NCBI GenBank assembly: GCA_964567745.1
Contig: CAZMNY010000034.1
Location: 28,876 to 92,875, forward strand
Origin: CAZMNY01 sp964567745
GTDB taxonomy: Bacteria > Planctomycetota > Planctomycetia > Pirellulales > Pirellulaceae
Length of the DNA: 64,000 bases
Reading direction: 5' to 3'
Shown: positions 35,825-45,149 of the stretch, one piece after another
Layout of the letters: each line of letters starts with the position of its first letter
Numbering within the stretch: position 1 is the stretch's first letter
The notes under the pieces: generated by a model
The model's input: the letters and a program-made list of their open reading frames with translations, nothing else
The model's database searches: none
Told to the model about the DNA's origin: nothing
Program-made: the position numbers and the translations under genes

Positions 35825-38488
35825 CTAGTCGATGAAACGAAACTCAGCCGAGGCAAATAGGCTTTGGCAAAAGGCGCTCAGCGTTGCCTTGCTAATTGGC
35901 GAGTCTCCCGAAGAGGAAAAGCTTTTTACGAACGAGACCGCAGCGGCCCGCTCAGCGGATGTCGGGAGGCGGCCATACGCGAGCACAAACGCCTGCTGGA
36001 TTTGCTGTTCAGGCTTCAATCCCATACCAGCGATCCGACCTGCGAACGAATCGCTCTGCTGAATAACAAAGCGGTTGTTCATCATGTAGAGCGCTTGATT
36101 GGCCGTGTTCGACGATTCTCTCTGTCCCGTGATGGCGCTGGAGTCGGCGCCATCGAAAACCTCCAATGCGCGCGGCTCCTCGTCGCGGACGATCGGCATA
36201 TAGACACTTCGGATCTTCGAGCCCTCCATGTCAAGTTGACTAGTCGCCTTGCGAACTGCTTCGCGAATCGCCGCCTCCATCGTCCCGGATTGGCCCTGAC
36301 GCCCGGCGACGCCGCCTGGAAATCGTCTTCCGCCAGGTCCGCCAAAACCAGGTCGCCCGCCGAATCGGCTGCGCATCGCGCCGCGAGATCCGTTTCGCGC
36401 CGCGTCGAATGCTTTCCGTTGTATGTCTCGCGGGTTTCCCAGCACGCCGTCGCGAACTCGAGTAAAGCCCGCCTTCGCCACCTCGGAGCCGCGAGGGCGA
36501 TCCAAATCGATTTCGCCGCTGATACTCAGCATCGCGTCGCGAAGCGCCTCGGCGTCGAGCCGCCGCGGATTGGCTCGCCAAAGAAGCCGGTTGTCGGGAT
36601 CGTACTCGTGATACTTCTTGTTGAATGTCGATTGCGTGCGATAGATCCGCGAGGTGGCAATATCTCGAACGAGCTTTTTCACCGACCATCCCGAATCGAC
36701 GAAACTTTTGGCCAAATTATCCAAAAGCTCCGGATGGCTCGGCGTCTGACCTGTGACGCCAAAGTTTTCTGTCGACGCCACGATGCCTCGCCCCATCAAA
36801 TGCAGCCAAATTCGGTTGACCATGACACGCGCGGTGAGCGAGTTCTGGTCGCTGCCGATCCAGCGGGCCAAATCCAATCGACCGCTCTTGCTGCTGGCAA
36901 TCTCAACTGGCGTCGAACATAGAACCTGCGGGAAACCCCGTGGAACGATCGAGCCCGGTTGGTCGATTTCGCCGCGCACTAAGAGCCGCGAGTCGACGGG
37001 CCGGCTGCCTTCTTGCACTCCCATGCAATAGCTCTGCGGTTTGCCTTTCTCGTCGACGATCCCCAATTTGGTTGAAAGCAACGCCAATTCGTTCGCAAGG
37101 CGAATGCGGTTTCGCTGAGCGTTCTTGGCGTCGCCGCCCCGACTACGATTTCGGCGTTGCTCATTCCTCTCTTGCAGCTTCTCGGTCATCTGCCCCCTCA
37201 AACTCTCGAGCTCCGACGCCGTATAGCCTTTGTCGTAAGGGTTCGGGTCGGCAACGGGCAGAATCAACAGTGTGCTGTTCTGTCGTTGCTGGACAGGGCT
37301 GAAATTTCCGAGGTCCGATTGGGGCGTGCCAAAATAAGTCGTCATGTTGCCGAATACGCCCGCCAGCGCGTAATAGTCGGTCTGAGGAATGGCATCGAAC
37401 TTGTGATCGTGACAACGCGCACAGGCGACGGACATCCCCAGGAAGACCCGAGTCGTCGCGTCGATCTGTTCGTCAACCAGATCGGCGGCGAACTGTCTGC
37501 GATTTTGTTCATTGACGTTTTTGGGTCCGATCGCCAGGAATGATGTCGCAATCAGATTCCGCGTCCACTCCTCATCGCTCTTGATCGGCAACAAGTCGCC
37601 CGCGATCTGCTCTTGCACAAATCGATCAAACGGTTTGTCTTCGTTGAACGAATCAATAACGTAGTCGCGGTATCGCCAGGCATTCGGAAAGGTCACGTTG
37701 ACCATGCTGCCTGTCGATTCCGCGTAGCGAACAACGTCCAACCAGTGCCGTCCCCACCGTTCGCCGAATTGCTTCTTCTCAAGCAACCGGTTTACCACAA
37801 ATGCGATCGCACGATCGGGATCGGCTTTCCACTGAGTTTCGAAATACTCGACTTGCTTCGGTGTCGGCGGGAGGCCAATCAGGTCGAAGCAAAGTCGGCG
37901 GAGCACCTTCGTCGGCTCGGCGTCGCCCGCGGGCTTGAGATCGGACTGCTCGAGCTTGGCTAAAATGAAACGATCGATCTCGGTCTTGGGCCAATTGGCA
38001 TCGTCCACTTTCGGCGGTTCGTGTTTGATTGGCTTCTTGTATGCCCAAAACGCTTCTCTCGCCTTTGCAATATCATCAGGCGATATCGACGATTGAATCT
38101 CGGCGACCTTGTTCACGCGAGGGTCGGGCGCCCCCATTTCGATCCACGTCTTAAAATCGTTGATCACCGATTGCGAAAGCTTGCGTTTGGGCGGCATCAC
38201 AAAGTCGATATGATTGATCGAATTGTATAGCCAGCTCTCTTCAAGATCGCCTGGAACGATGGCCGGCCCGCTGCTGCCGCCGATGAGCATTCGCTCCTTC
38301 GTGTCCAAACGCAACCCGCCTCGAACGTTGCCGGCCTTATTCGAATGGCAGCCGTAGCATTCCTTGACCAGAACGGGACGAATCTTGGCCTCGAAGAACT
38401 GCAATTGTTCCGGCGTCAACTCATCCGCGCTGACGGGCGTTGCAAGCAGAAACAATACGAGCAAAAGGGGTCGCCATCGAGTCATCAT
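35825..38488 (-). CDS. Planctomycete cytochrome-DUF1549-DUF1553 protein (module 2)
   Basis: 887 aa from the first Met of the MM pair at 38488, which gives a signal peptide (MTRWRPLLLVLFLLATPVSA). Heme motif CYGCHS near residues 44-48; DUF1549 (ICFDLIGLPPTPKQVEYF-like, RWGRHWLDVVRYAES) with a second CARCHDHKFDAI; DUF1553 with LTARVMVNRIWLHLMGRGIV and TPSHPELLDNLAKSF. A Gly/Arg/Phe-rich insert (RFGGRPGFGGPGGRRF) in the DUF1553 part is unique to this copy; ALYMMNNRFV and AYGRLPTSAERAA close the domain. No LamG or discoidin-like domain. Its DUF1501 partner follows. Confidence 0.92.
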   Translation of the reverse strand: MMTRWRPLLLVLFLLATPVSADELTPEQLQFFEAKIRPVLVKECYGCHSNKAGNVRGGLRLDTKERMLIGGSSGPAIVPGDLEESWLYNSINHIDFVMPPKRKLSQSVINDFKTWIEMGAPDPRVNKVAEIQSSISPDDIAKAREAFWAYKKPIKHEPPKVDDANWPKTEIDRFILAKLEQSDLKPAGDAEPTKVLRRLCFDLIGLPPTPKQVEYFETQWKADPDRAIAFVVNRLLEKKQFGERWGRHWLDVVRYAESTGSMVNVTFPNAWRYRDYVIDSFNEDKPFDRFVQEQIAGDLLPIKSDEEWTRNLIATSFLAIGPKNVNEQNRRQFAADLVDEQIDATTRVFLGMSVACARCHDHKFDAIPQTDYYALAGVFGNMTTYFGTPQSDLGNFSPVQQRQNSTLLILPVADPNPYDKGYTASELESLRGQMTEKLQERNEQRRNRSRGGDAKNAQRNRIRLANELALLSTKLGIVDEKGKPQSYCMGVQEGSRPVDSRLLVRGEIDQPGSIVPRGFPQVLCSTPVEIASSKSGRLDLARWIGSDQNSLTARVMVNRIWLHLMGRGIVASTENFGVTGQTPSHPELLDNLAKSFVDSGWSVKKLVRDIATSRIYRTQSTFNKKYHEYDPDNRLLWRANPRRLDAEALRDAMLSISGEIDLDRPRGSEVAKAGFTRVRDGVLGNPRDIQRKAFDAARNGSRGAMRSRFGGRPGFGGPGGRRFPGGVAGRQGQSGTMEAAIREAVRKATSQLDMEGSKIRSVYMPIVRDEEPRALEVFDGADSSAITGQRESSNTANQALYMMNNRFVIQQSDSFAGRIAGMGLKPEQQIQQAFVLAYGRLPTSAERAAAVSFVKSFSSSGDSPISKATLSAFCQSLFASAEFRFID

Positions 38489-38891
38489 CTTTTTCGCCCA
38501 ATTGAATCGTGCGGTCAGAGAAAGGCAGTCGTGAGACGACGTGCTCCTGGCCAACTCAGAGCCAGTCCAGCTCGCTGCACACGCGACTCCATATAAAACT
38601 AAACGTCAAAAACAACTTCCCGTGAACTGAGTTTACAAAGAATATCGCGATTCGCCCGTTCAGGGCAACGTCTTAGGGCGGTTCCAGCGATGCAAACACG
38701 CTCATTTTGGGGCCATTTAGCGGCATGGGCCGTACCCAAAGTTCCGCCAAAAAATGGACGGCTCGCTTTTTTCCGGGTCCCAGCTGGCACCATCGTATCG
38801 TGAAGCTGCGTGATCGCAGCTAAAATGGAGATCTTGCGAAAGGCGTGTCGACTCGCAAAATTATCATTCAACGAGCCCCGATAGAGCATCG
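38489..38891. other. Divergent intergenic region
   Basis: About 400 bases between modules 2 (minus) and 3 (plus). No gene or RNA recognised. Expected to hold two divergent promoters. Confidence 0.4.
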
Positions 38892-41800
38892 ATGTCAAAT
38901 AAGCTTGTCGCCCAGACGATCGTATTTCTGACGACCCTAACAACTGGCATCGTATCGGCCGACGAGACGCTCGAATTCAATCGCGATATACGTCCCATTC
39001 TCTCTAGCAATTGTTTCACCTGCCATGGCCCCGACGCGACGACTCGAGAGGCCGGACTGAGACTCGACGAGCCGCAATCGGCGACGCAACCGGCCGATTC
39101 GGGGAGCCGAGCCGTTGTTCCAGGCGACATTGCCGCGAGCGAGCTCATTTCTCGCATCACGTCGACAGACGCCGACATCCGCATGCCGCCCGCGGACTCT
39201 CAAAAACAACTAAATAAGAAACAGATTGCGACGCTAATAGAGTGGATCAAGCAGGGCGCCGAACACAAGCAGCATTGGGCGTTCGTCACCGCCAAGACCC
39301 CAGCGCCGCCACAACACAAAGATCACACTTGGCCCAAGAATGGCATCGACAATTTTGTTTTGCAGCGTCTGCAACGCGCCGGGCTCAAACCGGCCGAAGA
39401 AGCGAGTCGCGAAACGCTCATCCGCCGCGTCGCATTTGATCTGACCGGCTTGCCGCCCACGATCGAAGAGATTGACGCGTATCTTGCGGACAAGGACAAT
39501 GGCGCTTATGGCCGCATGGTTGACCGCTACCTCAATTCAACGGCGTACGGCGAACACATGGCTCGCCATTGGCTTGACCTGGCTCGCTACGCCGACACAA
39601 ACGGCTACCAGTACGACACCGAGCGGACTCAATGGGTTTGGCGAGACTGGGTCATCGATGCCTACAATCGCAATATGCCCTTCGACCAATTCACAGTCGA
39701 ACAGCTGGCCGGCGACTTACTGCCTAACGCGACGCCTCAACAGCGGCTGGCGACTGGTTTCAACCGCAACCACGGCATCACGATTGAAGGCGGGATCATC
39801 GACGAGGAGTATCGCACCGAATACGTTATGGATCGGTTACTCACAACCGGAGCGGTGTGGCTTGGTTTGACGGTCGGATGCGCCCGCTGTCACGAGCACA
39901 AGTACGATCCGCTTTCGCAAGAGGAATTCTATCAACTTTACGCATTCTTCAATCAAGTGCCTGAACGTGGCATGCGAGGCTTCTCGCCTCAAGAACGCAT
40001 CGCTTCTCCGCTCGCCGCATCACAGCAAAAACAGCTTGACGCCGATCTAGCTCGGCTGCGCGCCGAACTGAAAAAGCCGCTCGATATTGAATCGAAATTG
40101 GATCAGTGGGCTGAGCAAATCGCCCGAGACCCGGCCTCTGGATGGGAGGCACTCGTCCCCGGCAAGATGAAGTCGACAGGTGGTTCGACGCTGACGCGGC
40201 TCGACGACAACTCGTTCACCGCTGGCGGCGCAAATCCCCGCAAAGACATTTACGAGGTTGAGTCAAAGACCGGGTTGACAAAGCTCACCGCGGTTCGGCT
40301 TGAGGCCCTTACCCACCCCTCGCTTCCAGGCGGCGGACCGGGTCGCCACGCCAACTCGAATTTTGTTCTCAGTGAATTCGAACTGACAGCGGTTTCGGAA
40401 AAGGACAAGTCCAAGTCGGAAGTCGTCAAATTCAGTCGAGCGATCGCGGACTATTCGCAAAGCGGTTACGAGATTGCCAAGGCGATTGACGGGACCGTCG
40501 CGGGCAACAATGGCTGGGCTGTCGATGGCCCGACGCGAAAGCAAAATGCGACCGCCATATTCGTTGCGGACAAGTCGTTCGGATTCGAAGGAGGCACGCT
40601 GCTTCGCTTTCGACTCCGTCACGAAGCGACCTTTGCAACTCACGGCGTGGGGCGTCCGAGACTCTCCGTCACGCGAGGGCCGGCCGCTTCGGTTCAATTG
40701 CAAGGTCTGCCAAGCGACATTCAGCGAATTGCTCGGCAAACGAAAGAGAATCGGACGGAGGACGAGAGCAAACGGCTACGGGATTACTATTTGGAAGTAA
40801 ACGACCCACGGAAGGCGATCAAAGCAGAAATCGCAGCGATTGAGAAAGCAAAAACAACTGCTTTCCCGCAGACGATGATCATGCAGGACATGGCGAAACC
40901 GAGAAAGACTTCAGTTCTCAATCGCGGGCAATACAACGAACCGACCGTGCCGGTCTCGGCGGGCGTTCCGGCTATTTTCCCACCGATGCCAAAGAAAGCG
41001 CCGAGCAATCGGCTCGGCTTCGCTCGCTGGCTCGTCGCGCCGGAACATCCGTTGACCGCTCGGGTCGCCGTAAACCGCTACTGGCAACGAATTTTTGGGA
41101 TCGGACTAGTGAAGACGTCTGAGGATTTTGGCATTCAGGGCGAGTTTCCGAGCCATCCAATGCTCTTGGACTGGCTTTCCGTCGAATTCGTGCAAAGCGG
41201 TTGGAACGTCAAACAGATTCAGAAGCTGCTTCTCATGTCAGCAACGTATCGACAGTCATCACACGTGGGCAAGGCGGCCTACTTGAGCGATCCCGAGAAT
41301 CGATTGTTATCACGCGGACCGAGAATGAGGCTGGACGGCGAAGAAGTTCGTGATGCGGCGCTGTCGGCAAGCGGGTTGCTCGCACGCAAGCTAGGTGGGA
41401 AGAGCGTCTATCCGTACCAGCCCAAGGGGCTTTGGATGGAGCTAAATAACCGTCCGGGGTTATCGAAGGAATATGCCCCCGGACGTGGCGACGACCTCTA
41501 CCGCCGGAGCCTGTACACGTTTTGGAAACGGACCGTGCCATCGCCGATGCTGAAGACGTTTGACGCTCCAGAAAGAGAGTTCTGCACGATTCGTCGTTCG
41601 CGAACCAACACTCCATTGCAAGCGCTGTTGTTGCTTAACGGGCCGCAGTTCGTTGAAGCGGCGAGGCGACTCGGTGATCGGATGATCCAACAGGGCGGCG
41701 CGGAAATCGATGCTCGAATCGCCCACGGTTTTCGACTCGTCACAGCGAGAAGACCGACCAAAGAAGAAGAGACTCTGCTACGAGAGATTTATGATGCCGA

Positions 41801-41957
41801 GCTGAGTCGTTTTAAGCGAAAACCAGAAGTAGCGTCCAAGCTGCTGGGTGTCGGCGATTCGGCAAACGATGAGTCACTTGACCTATCGGAACTGGCCGCA
41901 TTTACCAGCATCGCGCGTGTCTTGCTTAACTTGAACGAAGCGATCACCAAAGGATAG
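38892..41957 (+). CDS. Planctomycete cytochrome-DUF1549-DUF1553 protein (module 3)
   Basis: 1021 aa with a signal peptide (cleaved near VSA-DE). Heme motif CFTCHGP (Cys41-His45). DUF1549 has RVAFDLTGLPPTIEEIDAY, YGEHMARHWLDLARYADTNGYQYD and GCARCHEHKYDPL (Cys330-His334). Residues about 445-605 form a beta-rich, discoidin-like insert (LTAVRLEALTHPSLPGGGPG, FVLSEFELTAV, NNGWAVDGP) often found in this family, replacing the LamG of module 1. DUF1553 has LTARVAVNRYWQRIFGIGLVKTSEDFG and FVEAARRLGDRM. Ends 2 bp before its DUF1501 partner. Confidence 0.93.
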   Translation: MSNKLVAQTIVFLTTLTTGIVSADETLEFNRDIRPILSSNCFTCHGPDATTREAGLRLDEPQSATQPADSGSRAVVPGDIAASELISRITSTDADIRMPPADSQKQLNKKQIATLIEWIKQGAEHKQHWAFVTAKTPAPPQHKDHTWPKNGIDNFVLQRLQRAGLKPAEEASRETLIRRVAFDLTGLPPTIEEIDAYLADKDNGAYGRMVDRYLNSTAYGEHMARHWLDLARYADTNGYQYDTERTQWVWRDWVIDAYNRNMPFDQFTVEQLAGDLLPNATPQQRLATGFNRNHGITIEGGIIDEEYRTEYVMDRLLTTGAVWLGLTVGCARCHEHKYDPLSQEEFYQLYAFFNQVPERGMRGFSPQERIASPLAASQQKQLDADLARLRAELKKPLDIESKLDQWAEQIARDPASGWEALVPGKMKSTGGSTLTRLDDNSFTAGGANPRKDIYEVESKTGLTKLTAVRLEALTHPSLPGGGPGRHANSNFVLSEFELTAVSEKDKSKSEVVKFSRAIADYSQSGYEIAKAIDGTVAGNNGWAVDGPTRKQNATAIFVADKSFGFEGGTLLRFRLRHEATFATHGVGRPRLSVTRGPAASVQLQGLPSDIQRIARQTKENRTEDESKRLRDYYLEVNDPRKAIKAEIAAIEKAKTTAFPQTMIMQDMAKPRKTSVLNRGQYNEPTVPVSAGVPAIFPPMPKKAPSNRLGFARWLVAPEHPLTARVAVNRYWQRIFGIGLVKTSEDFGIQGEFPSHPMLLDWLSVEFVQSGWNVKQIQKLLLMSATYRQSSHVGKAAYLSDPENRLLSRGPRMRLDGEEVRDAALSASGLLARKLGGKSVYPYQPKGLWMELNNRPGLSKEYAPGRGDDLYRRSLYTFWKRTVPSPMLKTFDAPEREFCTIRRSRTNTPLQALLLLNGPQFVEAARRLGDRMIQQGGAEIDARIAHGFRLVTARRPTKEEETLLREIYDAELSRFKRKPEVASKLLGVGDSANDESLDLSELAAFTSIARVLLNLNEAITKG

Positions 41958-41959
41958 TC

Positions 41960-43420
41960 ATGCGCTCGCAACTATTTGATTCTCAATTGATCGAGAACCG
42001 GCGGCAGTTTTTTGGCCGCACCAGCACTGGCATCGGCGTCGCCGCGTTGGCCTCGCTGCTCGCCGAGAACGGCGAGTCGGCTGAGTCGACGGGAGGAGCG
42101 CAAAGGCATGGCGGGCTGGACGGTCTGCCTCATTTCCCGGGCAAGGCGAAGCGAGTCATTTACTTATTGCAATCGGGCGCGCCATCGCAGGTCGACCTGT
42201 TCGACTATAAGAAGTCGCTCGAAAAACTGCACATGACGGACCTGCCCGATTCCGTGCGAGACGGCCAGCGACTGACCGGTATGACGGCGGGGCAAAAGAC
42301 GTTTCCCGTCGTCAAATCGCCGTGGGGCTTTCGCCAACATGGCGAATCGGGAACCTGGCTCAGCGACCTTCTCCCACACATGTCGAAGGTTGTCGACGAC
42401 ATCTGCGTGATCAAGTCGATGCATACCGAGGCGATCAACCATGATCCGGCGATCACATTTTTTCAGTCCGGTCATCAACAGCCGGGGCGTCCGAGTATCG
42501 GCGCTTGGTTGAGCTATGGCCTTGGCTGTGAGACGAAGAACTTGCCGTCATTCGTCGTGTTGCTAAGCACAAATTCGTTTTACCAAGCCCAGCCGCTTTA
42601 CGATCGTTTGTGGGGAAGCGGATTCCTGCCGTCGGAATTTCAGGGCGTGAAGTTCCGCAGCCAAGGTGACCCCGTTCTCTATTTGAACGACCCGACCGGG
42701 GGCTCATCAGAAGAACGCCGTACGATGCTCGACCGTTTGGCGAAACTGAATCGACTGCGAGAAAAGCAAGTCGGCGACCCGGAGATTATGTCCAGAATCT
42801 CTCAATACGAAATGGCGTATCGCATGCAAACGTCGGTCCCGGAATTGGCCGATACGTCCGACGAACCCGAGGAAACTTTCAAGCTCTATGGGGAAGACGC
42901 GAAACGCCCCGGATCGCACGCGGCGAATTGCCTACTCGCTCGCCGACTTGCCGAACGAGGTGTCCGCTTTATCCAGGTGTTCCATCGCGGCTGGGACCAC
43001 CATAGCAACGTCCAGAAACATCTGCCCACGCTGGCTCGAGAATCGGATCAGGGTTCAGCCGCGCTAATCGCCGACCTGAAACAGCGGGGCATGCTCGACG
43101 ACACACTTGTTATTTGGGCCGGTGAGTTTGGCCGCACCGTCTACTCTCAAGGCAACCCGAAGTCGTTTGGACGAGATCACCATCCCCGCTGTTTCTCGAT
43201 CTGGATGGCTGGCGGTGGCATCAAGCCAGGAATCAGTTACGGCAGCACAGACGACTACTGTTACAACATCACCGAGAATCCAGTGCATGTGCACGACTTT
43301 CACGCGACGCTGCTTCACTGCCTCGGCATCAACCATGAACGGCTGACCTACCGATTCCAAGGACGCGATTACCGGTTGACCGACGTTCACGGCCGATTGG
43401 TCAAAGGCATTCTGTCCTGA
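41960..43420 (+). CDS. DUF1501 protein (module 3 partner)
   Basis: 486 aa; start 2 bp after the upstream stop, with AAGGA inside the end of that gene. Tat-like leader (IENRRQFFGRTSTGIGVAAL). DUF1501 motifs: VIYLLQSGAPSQVDLFDYKK, MTAGQKTFPVV, HDPAITFFQSGHQQPGRPSIGAWLSYGLG-type block, FIQVFHRGWDHHSNVQKHLP, IWAGEFGRTVYSQ, GRDHHPRCFSIWMAGGGIKPG and FHATLLHCLGINHERLTYRFQGRDYRL. Very similar in plan to the module 1 copy, pointing to duplication. Confidence 0.92.
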   Translation: MRSQLFDSQLIENRRQFFGRTSTGIGVAALASLLAENGESAESTGGAQRHGGLDGLPHFPGKAKRVIYLLQSGAPSQVDLFDYKKSLEKLHMTDLPDSVRDGQRLTGMTAGQKTFPVVKSPWGFRQHGESGTWLSDLLPHMSKVVDDICVIKSMHTEAINHDPAITFFQSGHQQPGRPSIGAWLSYGLGCETKNLPSFVVLLSTNSFYQAQPLYDRLWGSGFLPSEFQGVKFRSQGDPVLYLNDPTGGSSEERRTMLDRLAKLNRLREKQVGDPEIMSRISQYEMAYRMQTSVPELADTSDEPEETFKLYGEDAKRPGSHAANCLLARRLAERGVRFIQVFHRGWDHHSNVQKHLPTLARESDQGSAALIADLKQRGMLDDTLVIWAGEFGRTVYSQGNPKSFGRDHHPRCFSIWMAGGGIKPGISYGSTDDYCYNITENPVHVHDFHATLLHCLGINHERLTYRFQGRDYRLTDVHGRLVKGILS

Positions 43421-43452
43421 GGATCAATGCGGCGGAGAAGTTGCCGGCCTGA

Positions 43453-44781
43453 CTAGCTCGGCACAGCCCAATGGCCAGGCCGATATTTGCGCCCGACCAT
43501 CGGGGCGACATCGTCTGCTCCGATGATCGACTCCGTCTTGGGATCGAATTGCAGAACTTTTCCGCTTCGCGCGCAGATGTTTGCCAGGTGGACGAGCGTC
43601 GAGCCCAAGTGGCCTGCGTGTACGTCGGCGTTTGGCTTCTTCTTATCGCCGCGGACGCAGGAGAAAAAGTCGCTGTGGTGGGCCACTAAATCAGCTCGCC
43701 CGCTGCGTTCGGCGATCAGCTTATTTCGCGGTCCGTAAAGGCGCCATCCAACTGTGTGCCCAATGATCAAATGGCCTTTCGTCCCGTAGAAGGCGGCACC
43801 GTTTTCGTATCCATCCTGCGAATACGGCGTCCAAATGCGTTGTTCGAAGATCAGTTGCTTCTTGCGGCCCTTCGGATCGCCGGACTGAGGGTATTCGAAG
43901 ATGGCGTACTGGGTATCCGGGAACTGCTGGTCGTCGTCAAAGAAGTACTTGCCGCCCATGCAGGTTGCCGAGCTCGGGTGCGAGTCGAGTCCCATGCCCC
44001 AGACAGCGACATCGATATCGTGAACGCCGTCGTTGCCCATGTCTCCGCATCCAAAGTCGTACCACCATCGCCAAATGGCGTGGAGCATATTCGAGCGATA
44101 AGGAACTTCAGGCGCCGGCCCGAGCCACAAGTCGAAATCCAGATGAGCCGGCGGATCGCTCGGCTTGCTTTTCCCAATCGAGCCTCGTCGCTGACTGTTC
44201 CACGCCTTGGCTACCAACACATCGCCGATCTCGCCTTCATGGATTCTCTGCATCGCCTCCTGAACCACGTCTGTGCTTCGGCTCTGTGTGCCAACCTGCA
44301 AAACCTTGCCGCTTCGAACCACTGCGAGGGCCATCATTAACCCTTCGCGAATGTTGTGGCAGCAGGGCTTTTCCACATAGACGTGCTTGCCGGCCCTAAG
44401 CGCGAGAATCGCCGCGGGCGCGTGCCAGTGATCCGGCGTGGCGATAAAAACGGCATCAACGCTTTTGTCGTCAAGAACTACTCGCAGATCACTGACGGCG
44501 TCTGGCGCGACGCCGGTCGACTTGTGAACTAGGCTGACCATGGCCGCCAGACGATTCTCATCGACTTCACAAACGTAGGCGACTCGAACGTCGTTGCGAG
44601 CGACGAGATGGCGGACGTGATTGCCCCCCATTCCGCCCGTTCCGATGACGCCTACCGTGATTTTGTCCGCCGCACTCGACGTCGTTTTCGCGGCGGCCGA
44701 ATTCACTGCCGCGAACGCGGCCGACGCGGCACCGACTCCAGCCGCCTTGAGGAAACTCCGTCGCTTCGAGGTATCAGCCAT
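43453..44781 (-). CDS. Gfo/Idh/MocA family oxidoreductase, Tat-exported
   Basis: 442 aa. The ATG at 44781 has AAGGAG 8 nt upstream. Tat leader TSKRRSFLKAAGVGAASAAF. Rossmann domain ITVGVIGTGGMGGNHVRHLV, IATPDHWHAPAAILALRAGKHVYVEKPCCHN (EKP motif) and VLQVGTQSRS. C-terminal half with GNDGVHDIDVAVWGMGL. Exported, substrate unknown. Adjacent to and convergent with module 3. Confidence 0.92.
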   Translation of the reverse strand: MADTSKRRSFLKAAGVGAASAAFAAVNSAAAKTTSSAADKITVGVIGTGGMGGNHVRHLVARNDVRVAYVCEVDENRLAAMVSLVHKSTGVAPDAVSDLRVVLDDKSVDAVFIATPDHWHAPAAILALRAGKHVYVEKPCCHNIREGLMMALAVVRSGKVLQVGTQSRSTDVVQEAMQRIHEGEIGDVLVAKAWNSQRRGSIGKSKPSDPPAHLDFDLWLGPAPEVPYRSNMLHAIWRWWYDFGCGDMGNDGVHDIDVAVWGMGLDSHPSSATCMGGKYFFDDDQQFPDTQYAIFEYPQSGDPKGRKKQLIFEQRIWTPYSQDGYENGAAFYGTKGHLIIGHTVGWRLYGPRNKLIAERSGRADLVAHHSDFFSCVRGDKKKPNADVHAGHLGSTLVHLANICARSGKVLQFDPKTESIIGADDVAPMVGRKYRPGHWAVPS

Positions 44782-44840
44782 CAAACGAGCTCCTTATAAT
44801 CAAGACAGATTCTAATGCTCAACATCGCCGGCGCTGGGCA

Positions 44841-44908
44841 GGCCGTTGTAAAGGGCCGTTGTAAAGGGCCGTTGTAAAGGGCCGTTGTAAAGGGCCGTTG
44901 TAAAGGGC
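44841..44908. repeat. 13-bp tandem repeat running into the assembly gap
   Basis: Five exact copies of GGCCGTTGTAAAG (44841-44905) and the start of a sixth, directly before the run of Ns. The array continues an unknown length into the gap. Confidence 0.95.
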
Positions 44909-45008
44909 NNNNNNNNNNNNNNNNNNNNNNNNNNNNNNNNNNNNNNNNNNNNNNNNNNNNNNNNNNNNNNNNNNNNNNNNNNNNNNNNNNNNNNNNNNNN
45001 NNNNNNNN
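44909..45008. other. Assembly gap (100 N)
   Basis: Exactly 100 unknown bases, the usual placeholder for a gap of unknown size. The 13-bp repeat on its left edge probably caused it. Confidence 0.98.
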
Positions 45009-45149
45009 CGTTGTCATGTGGCTAGCCGGGGCAGGGCGTCGTCCATGGTACCAAATGCAGATCCGCCCTTGTCGCTTTCGGATCTTGCTTTCTGTCGCGA
45101 GACGGCAGCGTAGGTTCATACGTCAATTCGGATCGCAAAGGGAAACGCT

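Noticed and set aside
44841..44908. CRISPR array candidate
   Set aside because: 13-bp units are directly adjacent with no spacers and no cas genes nearby.
44781..45119. Open frame spanning the N gap
   Set aside because: Composed of the 13-bp repeat and unknown bases; no family resemblance.
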